64,000 nucleotides of DNA from Acidimicrobiales bacterium (GCA_028285495.1 JANQPB010000018.1:62001-126000), one strand, 5' to 3'; positions 52,623-61,769 are shown, counted from the stretch's first letter. A program made the numbers and translations. Notes: a model not told the origin generated them from the sequence alone.

Positions 52623-53983
52623 CCGCCACCCTGCTCGCCTCCGCCGCCGGCGCGGTCAAGCGGAGCCGCTGGCCCTCGCGTCTGGCTCGCCACAATCCGG
52701 TGATCCAGCGACCCCTTGTCCGGCTCAGCGAACGCTACGAACGGGAACCGGACCGGCGAGCCGAGCTCCTGGCCAGGGTGCTCGAGCGGTCCCTCCGACG
52801 TGCCGCCGCCACCCCCTACGGGCGGGCCGTCGCCCCGTCCGACCCGGCAGATCTGGCCACCTGGCCCCTCCTGACCAAGGACGTGCTCAAGGCCGACGAG
52901 ATCCGTTTCCTGGCCCCGAGCCGCCTCCCGACGGTCGGCGCCACCACCGGGGGCACGACCGGCCTGCCCCTGCAGCTGCAGCGCTCGCTGGTCAGCCTCA
53001 ACGCCGAGCAGTTCTTCCTCGATCGGTTGCTGCTGGCCGATCGGGTGTCGTTCGCCACCAGCCGGATCGCCGTCCTCCGGGGTGACGACGTGAAGGACCC
53101 ATCCGAGCTGACGCCGCCGTTCGGCCGCTACGACAACGGCGGGAGCCGCCTCGTCCTGTCGTCGGCCCACCTGACCGGCGACACCGTCGGCTGGTACGCC
53201 GACGAGCTGAGCCGCTTCGCCCCCGATTTCCTGTGGGCCTACCCGTCGACCCTGTCGTCGCTGATCCGTCTGCTCGACGCAACCGGTCGCGCCCTGGCGA
53301 TCGGCCTGGTGGTCACCTCGTCTGAGATGCTGTCGCCGGCCGAGGCCGAGCTGGCCGCCGATCGCCTCGGGGCCCGCATCGTCGACTACTACGGTCAGGC
53401 CGAACGGGTGGCGCTGGCCGCCGACACCGGCGGCGGCTACCGCTTCGACCCGCTGTACGCCACCGTCGAGCTCGAACCGGCCGGCCAGGCCGACGGGTCG
53501 GCCGTCGACGAGGCGGGGGACGAGCTGGCCGCGGCCAGCATCATCGGCACCGGCCACTGGAACTCGGCCATGCCGCTGGTCCGCTACGAGACCGGTGACC
53601 GGATCCGCTACCGGCCTGACGGCACCGCCGACCAGCTGGCCCGGATCGCCCTGGGCGAGGCCGCCTTCGTCGGGATCGGGGGCCGGAGCGCCGACTACCT
53701 GATCTCACCGGACGGCGGGGTGCTGGTCGGGATCGACCACCTGCCCCGTGGCCTGACGGGGGTCCTGCGGATGCAGGTCCGCCAGCCGGCCGCCATCGAG
53801 GTCCAGATCCTGGTCGTCACGCGGTCGGGTGACCTCGACGACGGCGACCGGTCCACCCTGGAGGCCTCGATCGCCCGCAAGATCCCATCGTCCATGTCGG
53901 TGGCGATCGAGGTGGTCGACGAGCTGCCCCGCACGGCGGCCGGGAAGACCCCGTTCGTCGTCCGGGCCCCCGAGCTGGGTTGA
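52619..53983 (+). CDS. CapK/phenylacetate-CoA-ligase-like adenylate-forming enzyme
   Basis: A 454-residue member of the ANL superfamily in the CapK/PaaK-like branch. The AMP/phosphate loop is VGATTGGTTGLPLQL (usual T-S-G-T-T-G), the A4-A5 region has DYYGQAERVALAAD, and the later block is MPLVRYETGDRIRYRPDG, where the Asp of TGD binds ribose. The Lys region is DELPRTAAGKTPFVVR. CapK-like proteins in polysaccharide loci are thought to activate an acyl or amino-acid group for decoration of the glycan; no transferase partner is obvious here. The GTG start overlaps the upstream gene. Confidence 0.83.
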   Translation: MTATLLASAAGAVKRSRWPSRLARHNPVIQRPLVRLSERYEREPDRRAELLARVLERSLRRAAATPYGRAVAPSDPADLATWPLLTKDVLKADEIRFLAPSRLPTVGATTGGTTGLPLQLQRSLVSLNAEQFFLDRLLLADRVSFATSRIAVLRGDDVKDPSELTPPFGRYDNGGSRLVLSSAHLTGDTVGWYADELSRFAPDFLWAYPSTLSSLIRLLDATGRALAIGLVVTSSEMLSPAEAELAADRLGARIVDYYGQAERVALAADTGGGYRFDPLYATVELEPAGQADGSAVDEAGDELAAASIIGTGHWNSAMPLVRYETGDRIRYRPDGTADQLARIALGEAAFVGIGGRSADYLISPDGGVLVGIDHLPRGLTGVLRMQVRQPAAIEVQILVVTRSGDLDDGDRSTLEASIARKIPSSMSVAIEVVDELPRTAAGKTPFVVRAPELG

Positions 53984-54019
53984 CGGCGTCGCTGGTCGCT
54001 GGTCGCCGGCCGTCGGTGG

Positions 54020-54733
54020 TCAGGCGGCCCCGCCGGTCTGCTCCGTCCGGCCGACGACGTAGACACAGGGGAACAGGAACCGGCTGATCCGGGCCCGGCC
54101 GGCCAGCCTCAGCGCCGCTCCGGCCCGCCCCTGGCCGTAGAGCTGTCGGTAGTACGGCTCGGTGATCTCGATGGCCTGGCCGAACGCCTCCCGGCAGGCC
54201 GAGCCCAGCTCGGTGGACGTGAAGCCGGCGTGGGCCCCCAACTCGTTGCGGAACTGGCCCTTCAGCCTCATGCGGTAGTCCTGCAGGTTCCAGCGGATCT
54301 TGTTGGCCGTCGACGTTGGCGAGCCGACGTAGCCGACCAGGCGGCTCCGGTTCGGGGTCCCGATGCAGTACCAGCCGCCCGGCCGCAGCACCCGTCGCAT
54401 CTCGGCCAGGGCCCGATCGGGGGCGTCGATGTGCTCGAGGGCGTGGAACGAGTAGACCAGATCGAAGCTGTCGTCGTCGAAGGTCAGCTCGGTCGCGTCC
54501 ATCACCCGCAGATCGGCCCTGGCTGCGGCCTCGGGGTCGAAGCGGTCGTCGAGATCGATGCCGACGGAGCGGGCGGCGAAGAAGTCGGCCAGATGGGCCG
54601 CTTCCCGCCCGCTCCCGCAGCCGACGACGAGGACGTCGTCGACCGGGTGACCGTCGACATGCTCGGCCAGCAGACGGCACAGGACGGTGACCTTGCGGTC
54701 GGCAACCAGCGTGTTTGGCGAGGGGACGGTCAC
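54020..54733 (-). CDS. SAM-dependent class I methyltransferase
   Basis: A 237-residue Rossmann methyltransferase. Motif I is DVLVVGCGSGREAAHLADFF, followed by the acidic motif II (SVGIDLDDRFD), DLRVMDATELTFDDDSFDLVYSFHALEHIDAP and ALAEMRRVLRPGGWYCIGTPNRSR, all typical of methyltransferase type 11 proteins. GTG start with GGAGA six bases upstream. It follows the beta-helix and polymerase genes on the minus strand and could O-methylate a polymer sugar or lipid carrier; no direct evidence. Convergent with the CapK-like gene. Confidence 0.86.
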   Translation of the reverse strand: MTVPSPNTLVADRKVTVLCRLLAEHVDGHPVDDVLVVGCGSGREAAHLADFFAARSVGIDLDDRFDPEAAARADLRVMDATELTFDDDSFDLVYSFHALEHIDAPDRALAEMRRVLRPGGWYCIGTPNRSRLVGYVGSPTSTANKIRWNLQDYRMRLKGQFRNELGAHAGFTSTELGSACREAFGQAIEITEPYYRQLYGQGRAGAALRLAGRARISRFLFPCVYVVGRTEQTGGAA

Positions 54734-54779
54734 GTGGCTCTCCGGTTCGGTGGTCGGTTGAGGTGGCGGCGGCCGGGGG

Positions 54780-56357
54780 TCAGCGGAGGAGACCGTGATT
54801 GTAGATCGTGCCCTTCGGGGCCGACGGCTCGACCGTGGCCTCGCCGTCCGGGGTGACGATGGCCAGGAAGGGGATGCCGCCCGCGACCAGCTCCTCGGCC
54901 TCCGGCAGCAGGTTGAAGTCGGCCACGGTCTCGTCGATGGTCGGGTTGACGAAGAGCAGCTCGCCCGGCAGGTCGAAGAGGTTGGACCGGACGTCGGAGT
55001 CGGACGAGCTCTCGGTGAAGGCCACGTTCCCGGTCTGGGGGACGGCGATGTTGTTGTAGACCCGGACCTCGGTGGCCCCGGAGACCGCGATCTCGGGGTG
55101 GGGCCGGTCCCGACCCATGAGCCCGTCGGTCAGTGCGTTGTGGTAGGCGACGTTGTTGACGACGTCGACCCGGTCGGACTTGAACACCAGGATCCCCCGG
55201 CCCCCGTTGCCGAACACCACGTTGTCGGCGATCAGCGTTCGGCCGGTGTAGTCGGTGCTGTTGTTCAGGTCGACGATGATGCCGTTCCCGTCGGTCCGGA
55301 TGGCCCCGAGGTTGTCGGTGAAGCACTGGAGCGACCAGTTCTCGTTGTCGTGGGACACGTTGCCGACGATGTAGTTGCGGTAGCCGTCTGCGTTGGCCGG
55401 GCCGCCCTGGTCGATCTGGTAGCCGAGCCCGATCCCGCTGCCGGCGTGGCAGCTGTACTTGGCGTTCCGGTAGGAGACGTTGCCGGCGATGGTGATGTGG
55501 TCGACACCGACCCCCGACACCCCCATCTCGGCGAAGTCGTGGATCTCGTTGGCGATGACCCGGATGTGATGGCTGATCAGCCCGTCCCGGGTGTCGGCCT
55601 GATCGCCGATGTCGACCCCGGTGCCGTAGTTCTGGGGCATCTCGGACGCCGGCGTGCCGGCCTGGCGCCGCTCCCGGAGCTCGCCCGGTGAGCCGGGGAT
55701 GGCCTCGGGGCGGAGGGTCGGGCCGGCCAGTTCGAAGCAGGCCACGTTGACATACGAGCTGCCCCGGCGGAAGGCGATGGCGTCCTGGCCGATGTCGGCC
55801 TCGATGACGGCCCGTTCACCAGGGTAGGAGCGGAGGGTGATCCAGGCGTCTGGTCGACCGGAGCGGCCGGCGATGGTCACCGGCCGGTAGGCCCCGGCTC
55901 GGACCAGCACGTGCTGGCCCGGTTCGGCCCGTCGCATGGCCTCGTTGATCGTGGCCAGGGGCTGGTCGACGGTGCCGGGATGCTCGTCCGACCCGTCGGC
56001 GGCGACATGGAGGGAGTCCGGCGGCGCCGGGGTGTCGCAGATCCACTCGGGGTGATCGACCAGGACCGAGTCGGCGTACGGCGTGAGGAACGTGGTCGGG
56101 TCGACCGTGTGGAGGAACGCCTGCTCGTCGGGCGGCAGCGGGGCGAGGGCGACCGCCCTGGCCGCGGCGTCGCCGACCTCGATGATCGGAGCGTCCGGCT
56201 GGCGGAGGTACTGGGAGGCGCTCTGCGGGGCCGGCGGGGCCTCACGATCGGGACCGGTCGGCATCAGCCCGATCATCACGAGGGCGACGACGACCACCAC
56301 GCCGCCGGCGACGGCGGTCCGGACGGGGATCGAGTTCCCAGGGAGCGGGGGGAGCAA
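54780..56357 (-). CDS. Secreted right-handed beta-helix protein
   Basis: A 525-residue exported protein. A single N-terminal hydrophobic helix (VRTAVAGGVVVVVALVMIGLM, residues 12-32) is followed by a Pro-rich linker; a DUF1565-like segment (LHVAADGSDEHPGTVDQPLATINEAMRRAEPGQHVLVRAGAY) then leads into a parallel beta-helix with about ten coils (IRVIANEIHDFAEMG, ITIAGNVSYRNA, YIVGNVSHDNENW, LIADNVVFGNGG, VDVVNNVAYHNAL). These folds occur in pectate lyases and mannuronan epimerases; the DPHD motif of AlgG is not visible, so epimerase activity is unproven. TTG start; AAGGG lies ten bases upstream. Probably processes or binds the polymer outside the cell. Confidence 0.8.
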   Translation of the reverse strand: MLPPLPGNSIPVRTAVAGGVVVVVALVMIGLMPTGPDREAPPAPQSASQYLRQPDAPIIEVGDAAARAVALAPLPPDEQAFLHTVDPTTFLTPYADSVLVDHPEWICDTPAPPDSLHVAADGSDEHPGTVDQPLATINEAMRRAEPGQHVLVRAGAYRPVTIAGRSGRPDAWITLRSYPGERAVIEADIGQDAIAFRRGSSYVNVACFELAGPTLRPEAIPGSPGELRERRQAGTPASEMPQNYGTGVDIGDQADTRDGLISHHIRVIANEIHDFAEMGVSGVGVDHITIAGNVSYRNAKYSCHAGSGIGLGYQIDQGGPANADGYRNYIVGNVSHDNENWSLQCFTDNLGAIRTDGNGIIVDLNNSTDYTGRTLIADNVVFGNGGRGILVFKSDRVDVVNNVAYHNALTDGLMGRDRPHPEIAVSGATEVRVYNNIAVPQTGNVAFTESSSDSDVRSNLFDLPGELLFVNPTIDETVADFNLLPEAEELVAGGIPFLAIVTPDGEATVEPSAPKGTIYNHGLLR

Positions 56358-56414
56358 CGCGCGCAGGCCCTTCTGCCGTCCGGGCGACCGGCGGTCGGTC
56401 GCCCGTCGAGCTTC

Positions 56415-57806
56415 CTAGCTCGGAACCTTCAGGGGCAGGTCGAGTTCGGCTTCTCGGTCGGCTCCCGGCGGGAGCGTGAGATCGAGCGGTTCGCCGGACG
56501 AGCGTCGCAGACGACGCTCGTCGTCGAGCCGGAGCTGGCCGGTCGCCTTGGCCTCGTCGACGCCGACCTTGGCCATCACGATGGCCAGCACGAACAGCGT
56601 GACCCCGAACCGCTGGTTGAAGATGCCCGACTCGGTGATCGACGTGATCCCCATCATCGTCAGGTACACGAGGGGGAACAGCCCGATCGGCCCCCGGACC
56701 CAGCGGACGTGGTCGGTCGCCCGGACGATGCCCCGGATGTTGAAGGCCAGGTAGACGATCGTCATCGGTATGCCGACGTGCAGCGCCGATTCGAGCAGTG
56801 CGTTGTGGGCGTGGTTCGGGCCCCAGTCGAAGCGGGGGAAGGCGGTGATGAGGTGGGACTCGCTCAGCGGCCCGCCGAAGTAGCCGTCGAACCCGAATCC
56901 GAGCCACGGCTCGCGCTGGATGGCCCGGATGACCTCGGCCCACAGGTCGGTCCGGCCGGTGAAGCTCGGGTCCTTGCCGAACGCCCCGGTGACCGCCTCG
57001 AGATTGGCGGTGACGAAGGCGACGGTGACCGCAGCGCCGGTCAGCAGCGCGATCGTGACCGCGCCGACCAGGGTCTTGCGGGCCCGGTAGATCAGGAACA
57101 CCACGAAGCTGGCGGCGGTGATCAGCCCGGCGCCGAGCGAGGTCTTGCTCTGGGAGCCAACGAGCAGGAGCAACGCGATGCCGGTCAGGACGTAGAACGG
57201 GACCCGCAGCCGGCGGAACGTCCTGGCGGCGATGATGAACACCATCACCGCGATCAGCCCGTGGTTGCCGAGCGCGTTCTTCTGGGTGCCCAGGCCGTCC
57301 CAGTGGCCGTTGGCCTGACGGCCGAGCGAACCCATGAAGAACACCCAGAACAGGCTCATCACGATCCCGATGGCGAAGGCGATGGCGAGGAGTTGGAACA
57401 TCTCCGTCGGCCGGTACCGGACCAGCAGGATGATGGCCAGGCCGATCATGGCGTACAGGTTGACCACGGCGTTCACGGACTCACCGAACTGGCTCGACCA
57501 GATGGGCGAGAGCCCGATGACGAAGAAGAAGAACGTCATCAACGGCTCGGCCGACAGGATGCGGACGAGCGCGTCGCCGCTGCCGACGAGGGTCAGGCTG
57601 AGCAGCAGGATGGCGGCCAGGCTGCCGTAGGACAGCAGGAAGTCCTGCGTCGGACCCGAGGCGGAGCCCGTGTTCACCGTGAACCAGCTGGCCGGCGTGC
57701 CGAACATGTTGATGAAGATCAGCCCGACGATCAGCGCCCGCTCGAGGATGCCCGGGCGGACCGGGGCCGAGCTGGCGGTGGCGATGCGTGGTGCGGCTGC
57801 GAGCAA
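56415..57806 (-). CDS. O-antigen ligase/Wzy-type polymerase
   Basis: A 463-residue polytopic membrane protein with about 11-12 helices and a large periplasmic loop between the late helices (TANLEAVTGAFGKDPSFTGRTDLWAEVIRAIQREPWLGFGFDGYFG ... FDWGPNHAHNALLESALHVG). The GRTDLW and HAHNALLE motifs are diagnostic of the O-antigen ligase/polymerase family (Wzy_C). It should polymerise or ligate repeat units delivered by the flippase. Start set to the TTG at 57806 because GGAGAGG (57814-57820) lies seven bases upstream; a longer frame continues to 57962 but would run into the next gene. TAGACT at 57859-57864 may be its -10 box. Confidence 0.85.
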   Translation of the reverse strand: MLAAAPRIATASSAPVRPGILERALIVGLIFINMFGTPASWFTVNTGSASGPTQDFLLSYGSLAAILLLSLTLVGSGDALVRILSAEPLMTFFFFVIGLSPIWSSQFGESVNAVVNLYAMIGLAIILLVRYRPTEMFQLLAIAFAIGIVMSLFWVFFMGSLGRQANGHWDGLGTQKNALGNHGLIAVMVFIIAARTFRRLRVPFYVLTGIALLLLVGSQSKTSLGAGLITAASFVVFLIYRARKTLVGAVTIALLTGAAVTVAFVTANLEAVTGAFGKDPSFTGRTDLWAEVIRAIQREPWLGFGFDGYFGGPLSESHLITAFPRFDWGPNHAHNALLESALHVGIPMTIVYLAFNIRGIVRATDHVRWVRGPIGLFPLVYLTMMGITSITESGIFNQRFGVTLFVLAIVMAKVGVDEAKATGQLRLDDERRLRRSSGEPLDLTLPPGADREAELDLPLKVPS

Positions 57807-57813
57807 GGCGTGA

Positions 57814-57820
57814 CCTCTCC
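57814..57820 (-). promoter_or_regulatory. Ribosome binding site deciding the Wzy/ligase TTG start
   Basis: GGAGAGG on the minus strand with a seven-base spacer to the TTG at 57806. No ATG or GTG in frame has a comparable site. Confidence 0.55.
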
Positions 57821-57858
57821 GGTGCCGGGTCGGTTCGGGGCGAGCGCGACGACAGCCA

Positions 57859-57864
57859 AGTCTA
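57859..57864 (-). promoter_or_regulatory. Possible -10 box upstream of the Wzy/ligase gene
   Basis: TAGACT on the minus strand, 52 bases before the TTG start, in the 121-base gap after the NicX-like gene. It would let the polymerase, beta-helix and methyltransferase genes be read separately from the NicX-like gene. Confidence 0.3.
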
Positions 57865-57927
57865 GGGGGCCGAGGAGGCCGACCCCCGGCACCTGCCCGC
57901 CGACGGGCCCGACCCGGGCCTCCCCGG

Positions 57928-58974
57928 CTAGGCGAGATCGCCCTGGAGGACCCCGTCGACAACGACCGGCTCCCCGTCGAGGGCGACCGTGCAGCCCCGC
58001 ATCGGCAGGTCGAAGTGGCCGAGGGTGTGCCGCCCTGCCACCTCGTTGGCCCCGGTCGAGTAGAGGAAGTTGCCGGCGAAGGCCCGCAGCTCGGTGCCGT
58101 TGACCTGGCTCTTGTCGTACATGGTCAGCGCATCCCAGCGGGCGGCGGGGTTCATCCCCCAGCCGACGTGCGACACGGCGTAGGCCTCCCGGTCGCCCCA
58201 GGCCTCGAAGTAGCTGGCCATCAGCCTGGCATCGAGCCCGTCGCCGGCGATGTCGGTGATGAAGTCGTCGACGATCGTCAGCTCGATGGGCGACTCGAGG
58301 TAGCGCTTGAAGGTGAGGTTGACGTCGCCGCTGTCCATGACCAGGGTCCCGTTGACCGATCCGGCCGATGGGAAGCAGAGGCACAGCCCACCGGGCCAGT
58401 GGGCGATGGACCCGGGGCGGGACGTGTAGCCCCAGCTCGATCCGGCCGGCGCCTTCGAGACGTCGATCGTGAGGTCGGTGCCGGCCGCCGACGTGACCCG
58501 CATCTCGGCCGCCTCCTTGAGCCGCTTCGTCCCGAGCTTGACCTTGGCCTCGAGGCCGGGGTCCGGGGTGAGCCGCTCGAGCAGCTCCGGGTGCTCGTTG
58601 GAGACCATGAGGACCCGGGCCCCGTCGCCGAGGATCGCCGGCAGCTCGGGCGCGTGCAGCAACCCCTCGACCGTGCAGTCGGCCACCAGCGTCGACGAGG
58701 ACAGCGCCCGGACGACGGGCTCGAGCCCGGCGACGGCGTCGGAGGCGCCCGTCGAGCGGACCGGGACCGGGGCGCTCTGGGCCGGGGTGGTCAGGGTGAC
58801 GTGGAAGACCTTGGCCCCGAGGCTCTGCAACGCCAGCTCGCTGAGCTGGACGTTGATCGGGCGGCTCTGGGTCTCCGACAGCACGGCGCAGATGTCGCCG
58901 GGCTCGACCCCGCAGAGCTGGAACACCTCGGCGAAGGCCGAGATCCACTTCGCTTCGACTCGTTCGACCAGCAC
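57928..58974 (-). CDS. NicX-like (2,5-dihydroxypyridine dioxygenase/M29 superfamily) protein
   Basis: A 348-residue protein annotated elsewhere as leucyl aminopeptidase, but by eye it follows Pseudomonas NicX, the 2,5-dihydroxypyridine 5,6-dioxygenase: HWPGGLCLCFPSAGSVNGTLVMDSGDVNL, ITDIAGDGLDARLM, YAVSHVGWGMNPAARWDAL and LRAFAGNFLYSTGANEVAG. H269 (in SHVGWG), H320 and D322 (in GHFDLP) fall where NicX has Fe(II) ligands. A metal-dependent ring-opening dioxygenase is therefore possible, but the superfamily also holds M29 peptidases. GTG start with GGAGG six bases upstream, divergent from the CaiB-type gene. Confidence 0.75.
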   Translation of the reverse strand: MLVERVEAKWISAFAEVFQLCGVEPGDICAVLSETQSRPINVQLSELALQSLGAKVFHVTLTTPAQSAPVPVRSTGASDAVAGLEPVVRALSSSTLVADCTVEGLLHAPELPAILGDGARVLMVSNEHPELLERLTPDPGLEAKVKLGTKRLKEAAEMRVTSAAGTDLTIDVSKAPAGSSWGYTSRPGSIAHWPGGLCLCFPSAGSVNGTLVMDSGDVNLTFKRYLESPIELTIVDDFITDIAGDGLDARLMASYFEAWGDREAYAVSHVGWGMNPAARWDALTMYDKSQVNGTELRAFAGNFLYSTGANEVAGRHTLGHFDLPMRGCTVALDGEPVVVDGVLQGDLA

Positions 58975-59110
58975 CCAACACCTCCGTGATTCGCCGACGT
59001 CGGTCCCGGGCCAGTGTTGCACCTGGGGCGGCGGGCCCACCACCCCCGCCCCCATCGTGGCCTCCGGGGGCGGGGGCTCGTTGATCTCGACTCGGTTCGG
59101 GCCGCAGGCG

Positions 59111-59116
59111 TACGCT
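59111..59116 (+). promoter_or_regulatory. -10 box of CaiB/AMACR-like gene (with leader)
   Basis: TACGCT, 29 bases before the ATG at 59146. GAGAGGAG in the leader is the ribosome binding site, so this transcript is not leaderless. Confidence 0.4.
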
Positions 59117-59145
59117 GCGAGCGGAAACGGGAGAGGAGCGACGAG

Positions 59146-60309
59146 ATGAGTGGACCGCTTGACGGGATCCGGGTGATCGAGATGGCCGGGATCGGCCCGG
59201 GGCCGATGTGCGCCATGCTGCTCGCCGACCTCGGCGCCGACGTGGTGCGCATCGACCGCCCGGCCCAGGTCGACCTCGGGGTGCCACGGCGGGGGAGGAT
59301 CTACGACGTGCTCCGCCGCGGCCGCCGGTCGCTGGCGGTCGACCTGAAGGACCCGGACGGGGTGGCGACCGTGCTCACCCTCGTCGAGGAGGCCGATGCC
59401 CTGATCGAGGGCTTCCGGCCCGGTGTGATGGAGCGGCTCGGGCTCGGACCGGAGGCGTGCCTCGCTCGGAACCCGGCGCTCGTCTTCGGCCGCATGACCG
59501 GCTGGGGCCAGGAGGGTCCGCTCGCCACCGCCGCCGGCCACGACCTCAACTACATCGCCCTCACCGGCGCGCTCGATGCCATCGGCCCGAGCGGCGGCGA
59601 CCCGGTCCCGCCGCTCAACCTCGTCGGCGACTACGGCGGCGGGGCGCTGTTCCTCGCCTTCGGGGTGTGCGCCGCCCTGCTCGAGACCCGCTCGTCCGGC
59701 CGGGGCCAGGTCGTCGACGCAGCGATGGTCGACGGCGCCGCCACCCTGATGACGTCGGTCTTCGGGCTGTTCGCGGCCGGCGACTGGCAGCTCGAGCGCG
59801 GCACCAACACCCTCGACAGCGGCAGCTACTTCTATGGTCCGTACCGGTGCTCGGACGGTCGTCACATCTCGATCGCCCCGATCGAGCCGAAGTTCCACGC
59901 CGAGCTCCTCGAGCGTCTCGGACTCGACCCGGCCGACTTCGACGAGCAGCGCAACCGGGATCACTGGCCCGAGCGCAAGGCCAGGCTGGCTGCGCTGTTC
60001 GCCACGAGGACCAGGGACGAGTGGACCGCCGAGCTGGAGGGGACCGACGTGTGCTTCGCGCCGGTGCTCGACCTCGGCGAGGCGCCCGAGCACCCCCACG
60101 CCAAGGCCAGGGAGGCCTTCGTCGAGGTCGAGGGCGTGGTCCAGCCGGCGCCGGCGCCGAGGTTCAGCCGGACGCCCGGTCGGGTCCACGGTCCGGTCCC
60201 CGAGCCGGGCCAGCACAGCCGGGAGGTCCTCGCCGACTGGGGCCTCGACCGCGGGGCGATCGATCGGCTCGTCGACGCCGGCACCGTTGTCGTCGCCGAC
60301 GGCCCCTGA
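59146..60309 (+). CDS. Alpha-methylacyl-CoA racemase/CoA-transferase family III protein
   Basis: A 387-residue CaiB/BaiF superfamily enzyme. The N-terminus [35 protein letters not shown], then the AMACR catalytic residues H132 in [19 protein letters not shown] and D162 in [13 protein letters not shown] match Mycobacterium MCR (His126, Asp156) with a constant offset. It lacks the Asp nucleophile context of formyl-CoA transferases, so racemisation of 2-methylacyl-CoA is the best call. This converts 2R to 2S forms before beta-oxidation of branched chains or sterol side chains, consistent with the acyl-CoA dehydrogenase gene that follows. Confidence 0.88.
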   Translation: MSGPLDGIRVIEMAGIGPGPMCAMLLADLGADVVRIDRPAQVDLGVPRRGRIYDVLRRGRRSLAVDLKDPDGVATVLTLVEEADALIEGFRPGVMERLGLGPEACLARNPALVFGRMTGWGQEGPLATAAGHDLNYIALTGALDAIGPSGGDPVPPLNLVGDYGGGALFLAFGVCAALLETRSSGRGQVVDAAMVDGAATLMTSVFGLFAAGDWQLERGTNTLDSGSYFYGPYRCSDGRHISIAPIEPKFHAELLERLGLDPADFDEQRNRDHWPERKARLAALFATRTRDEWTAELEGTDVCFAPVLDLGEAPEHPHAKAREAFVEVEGVVQPAPAPRFSRTPGRVHGPVPEPGQHSREVLADWGLDRGAIDRLVDAGTVVVADGP

Positions 60310-60370
60310 CCCGGCGTCGCGCCCAGACCACCACCGGGGTGACAAGTGGCTCGGCCGCGGGGCGACGATC

Positions 60371-60376
60371 TACGTT
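60371..60376 (+). promoter_or_regulatory. -10 box of acyl-CoA dehydrogenase gene (leaderless type)
   Basis: TACGTT, six bases before the ATG at 60383. Confidence 0.5.
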
Positions 60377-60382
60377 GAGGCC

Positions 60383-61639
60383 ATGGACCCGACCTATCCG
60401 CCCGAGACCGAGCAGTACCGGACCAAGATCTCGGCCTTCCTCGACGAGCACCTGCCCGCTGGCTGGCAGGGGATCGGGGCGTTGCCCCCCGGGGAGCGGA
60501 CCGCCTTCCACGACGCCTGGAGGGAGACGCTCCGCGACAACAAGCTCCTGGCCCCCAACTGGCCGGCCGAGTACGGCGGCGGCGGGCTGACCCACCTGGA
60601 GCACGTCGTGCTCAACGAGGAGTTCGCCAAGCGGGGCGTGCCGACGTCCGGCCCGAACGACGGGTTCAGCATCGGCATGGTCGGCAACACGATCCTGCAC
60701 TGGGGGACCGACGAGCAGAAGGCCGAGTACATCCCGCGGATCCTGGCCGGCACCGACGTGTGGTGCCAGGGCTACTCCGAGCCGAACGCGGGGTCCGACC
60801 TGGCCAACCTGGGGTGCCGAGCCGAGCTCGACGGCGACGAGTGGCGGGTCAACGGCCAGAAGATCTGGACCTCCCAGGGCCAGACCGCCAACATGATCTT
60901 CGTCCTGGCCCGCACCGACCCGGACGTGCCGAAGCACAAGGGCATCTCGTTCCTGCTCATGTCGATGGACCAGCCCGGGGTCGAGTTGCGGCCGATCACC
61001 AACATCGCCCGCCACGACCACTTCAACGAGGTCTTCTTCACCGACGCCGTCTGCCCGAAGGGCAACGTGCTCGGCGGGCTCAACAACGGCTGGGCGGTCG
61101 GCAACACGTTGCTCGGCTTCGAGCGGGGCGTCGGTGCGACCACGACCTCGCTCAACTACCGGGCCGAGCTCGACTCCTACATCGACCTGGCCCGCCGCCT
61201 CGGGCGCCTCGACGACCCCATGGTCCGACAGGACATCGCCCGGTTCCACACGAAGGTCGAGATCATGCGCTACCGGGGCATGCAGGCCCTCACCCGTTAC
61301 CTGGCCGGCCAGGCGCCCGGGCCGGAGAGCTCGGTCGGGAAGCTGTTCTGGAGCCACTACCACCAGGAGATCACCGAGGCATCGATGAACCTGCTCGGGG
61401 CCGAGGCGATGGTCGGCTTCGGCCACGAGACCAGGGCCGGCCTGGCCGCACCACCGATCGGCACCGCCAACACGGCCGCCAACTGGATGACCGGCTTCCT
61501 GGTGGCCCGACCGGGAACGATCTACGCCGGGACGTCCGAGGTCCAGCGCAACATCGTGGGGGAGCGGGTGCTCGGCCTCCCGAAGGAGCCCCGGGCCGAC
61601 AGCGGGACCTGGCGCGAGAGCCAGGCCGCCTACAGCTGA
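60383..61639 (+). CDS. Acyl-CoA dehydrogenase
   Basis: A 418-residue FAD-dependent dehydrogenase. N-terminal helical domain (residues 5-125) with APNWPAEYGGGGLTHLEHVVLNEEFAKRG; middle beta domain with QGYSEPNAGSDLANLGCRAELDGDEWRVNGQKIWTSQGQTANMIFVLARTD (FAD/acyl-binding strands); C-terminal helical domain with the closing GTIYAGTSEVQRNIVGERVLGLPKEP. The pattern resembles the FadE family used in mycobacterial sterol and branched acyl-CoA oxidation. It has its own promoter box, 73 bases after the racemase-like gene. Chain specificity unknown. Confidence 0.92.
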   Translation: MDPTYPPETEQYRTKISAFLDEHLPAGWQGIGALPPGERTAFHDAWRETLRDNKLLAPNWPAEYGGGGLTHLEHVVLNEEFAKRGVPTSGPNDGFSIGMVGNTILHWGTDEQKAEYIPRILAGTDVWCQGYSEPNAGSDLANLGCRAELDGDEWRVNGQKIWTSQGQTANMIFVLARTDPDVPKHKGISFLLMSMDQPGVELRPITNIARHDHFNEVFFTDAVCPKGNVLGGLNNGWAVGNTLLGFERGVGATTTSLNYRAELDSYIDLARRLGRLDDPMVRQDIARFHTKVEIMRYRGMQALTRYLAGQAPGPESSVGKLFWSHYHQEITEASMNLLGAEAMVGFGHETRAGLAAPPIGTANTAANWMTGFLVARPGTIYAGTSEVQRNIVGERVLGLPKEPRADSGTWRESQAAYS

Positions 61640-61714
61640 GCGACGGTCCGGCTGCCGACGCCGAGCTCGATCGCACTCGAAGGGGTCAACGGTCGTTGCA
61701 GGCGACAACGAGGG

Positions 61715-61748
61715 CTGCCGGAGCGTCCCCTCGGGGGCGCTCCGGCAG
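61715..61748. terminator. Bidirectional hairpin between convergent genes
   Basis: An 11-bp perfect stem CTGCCGGAGCG/CGCTCCGGCAG whose 12-base loop can itself pair (CCCC with GGGG). It lies between the acyl-CoA dehydrogenase gene and the convergent 61770-63524 gene. No T-run. Confidence 0.5.
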
Positions 61749-61769
61749 TCTGCCTCGGGGGGATCTCGT

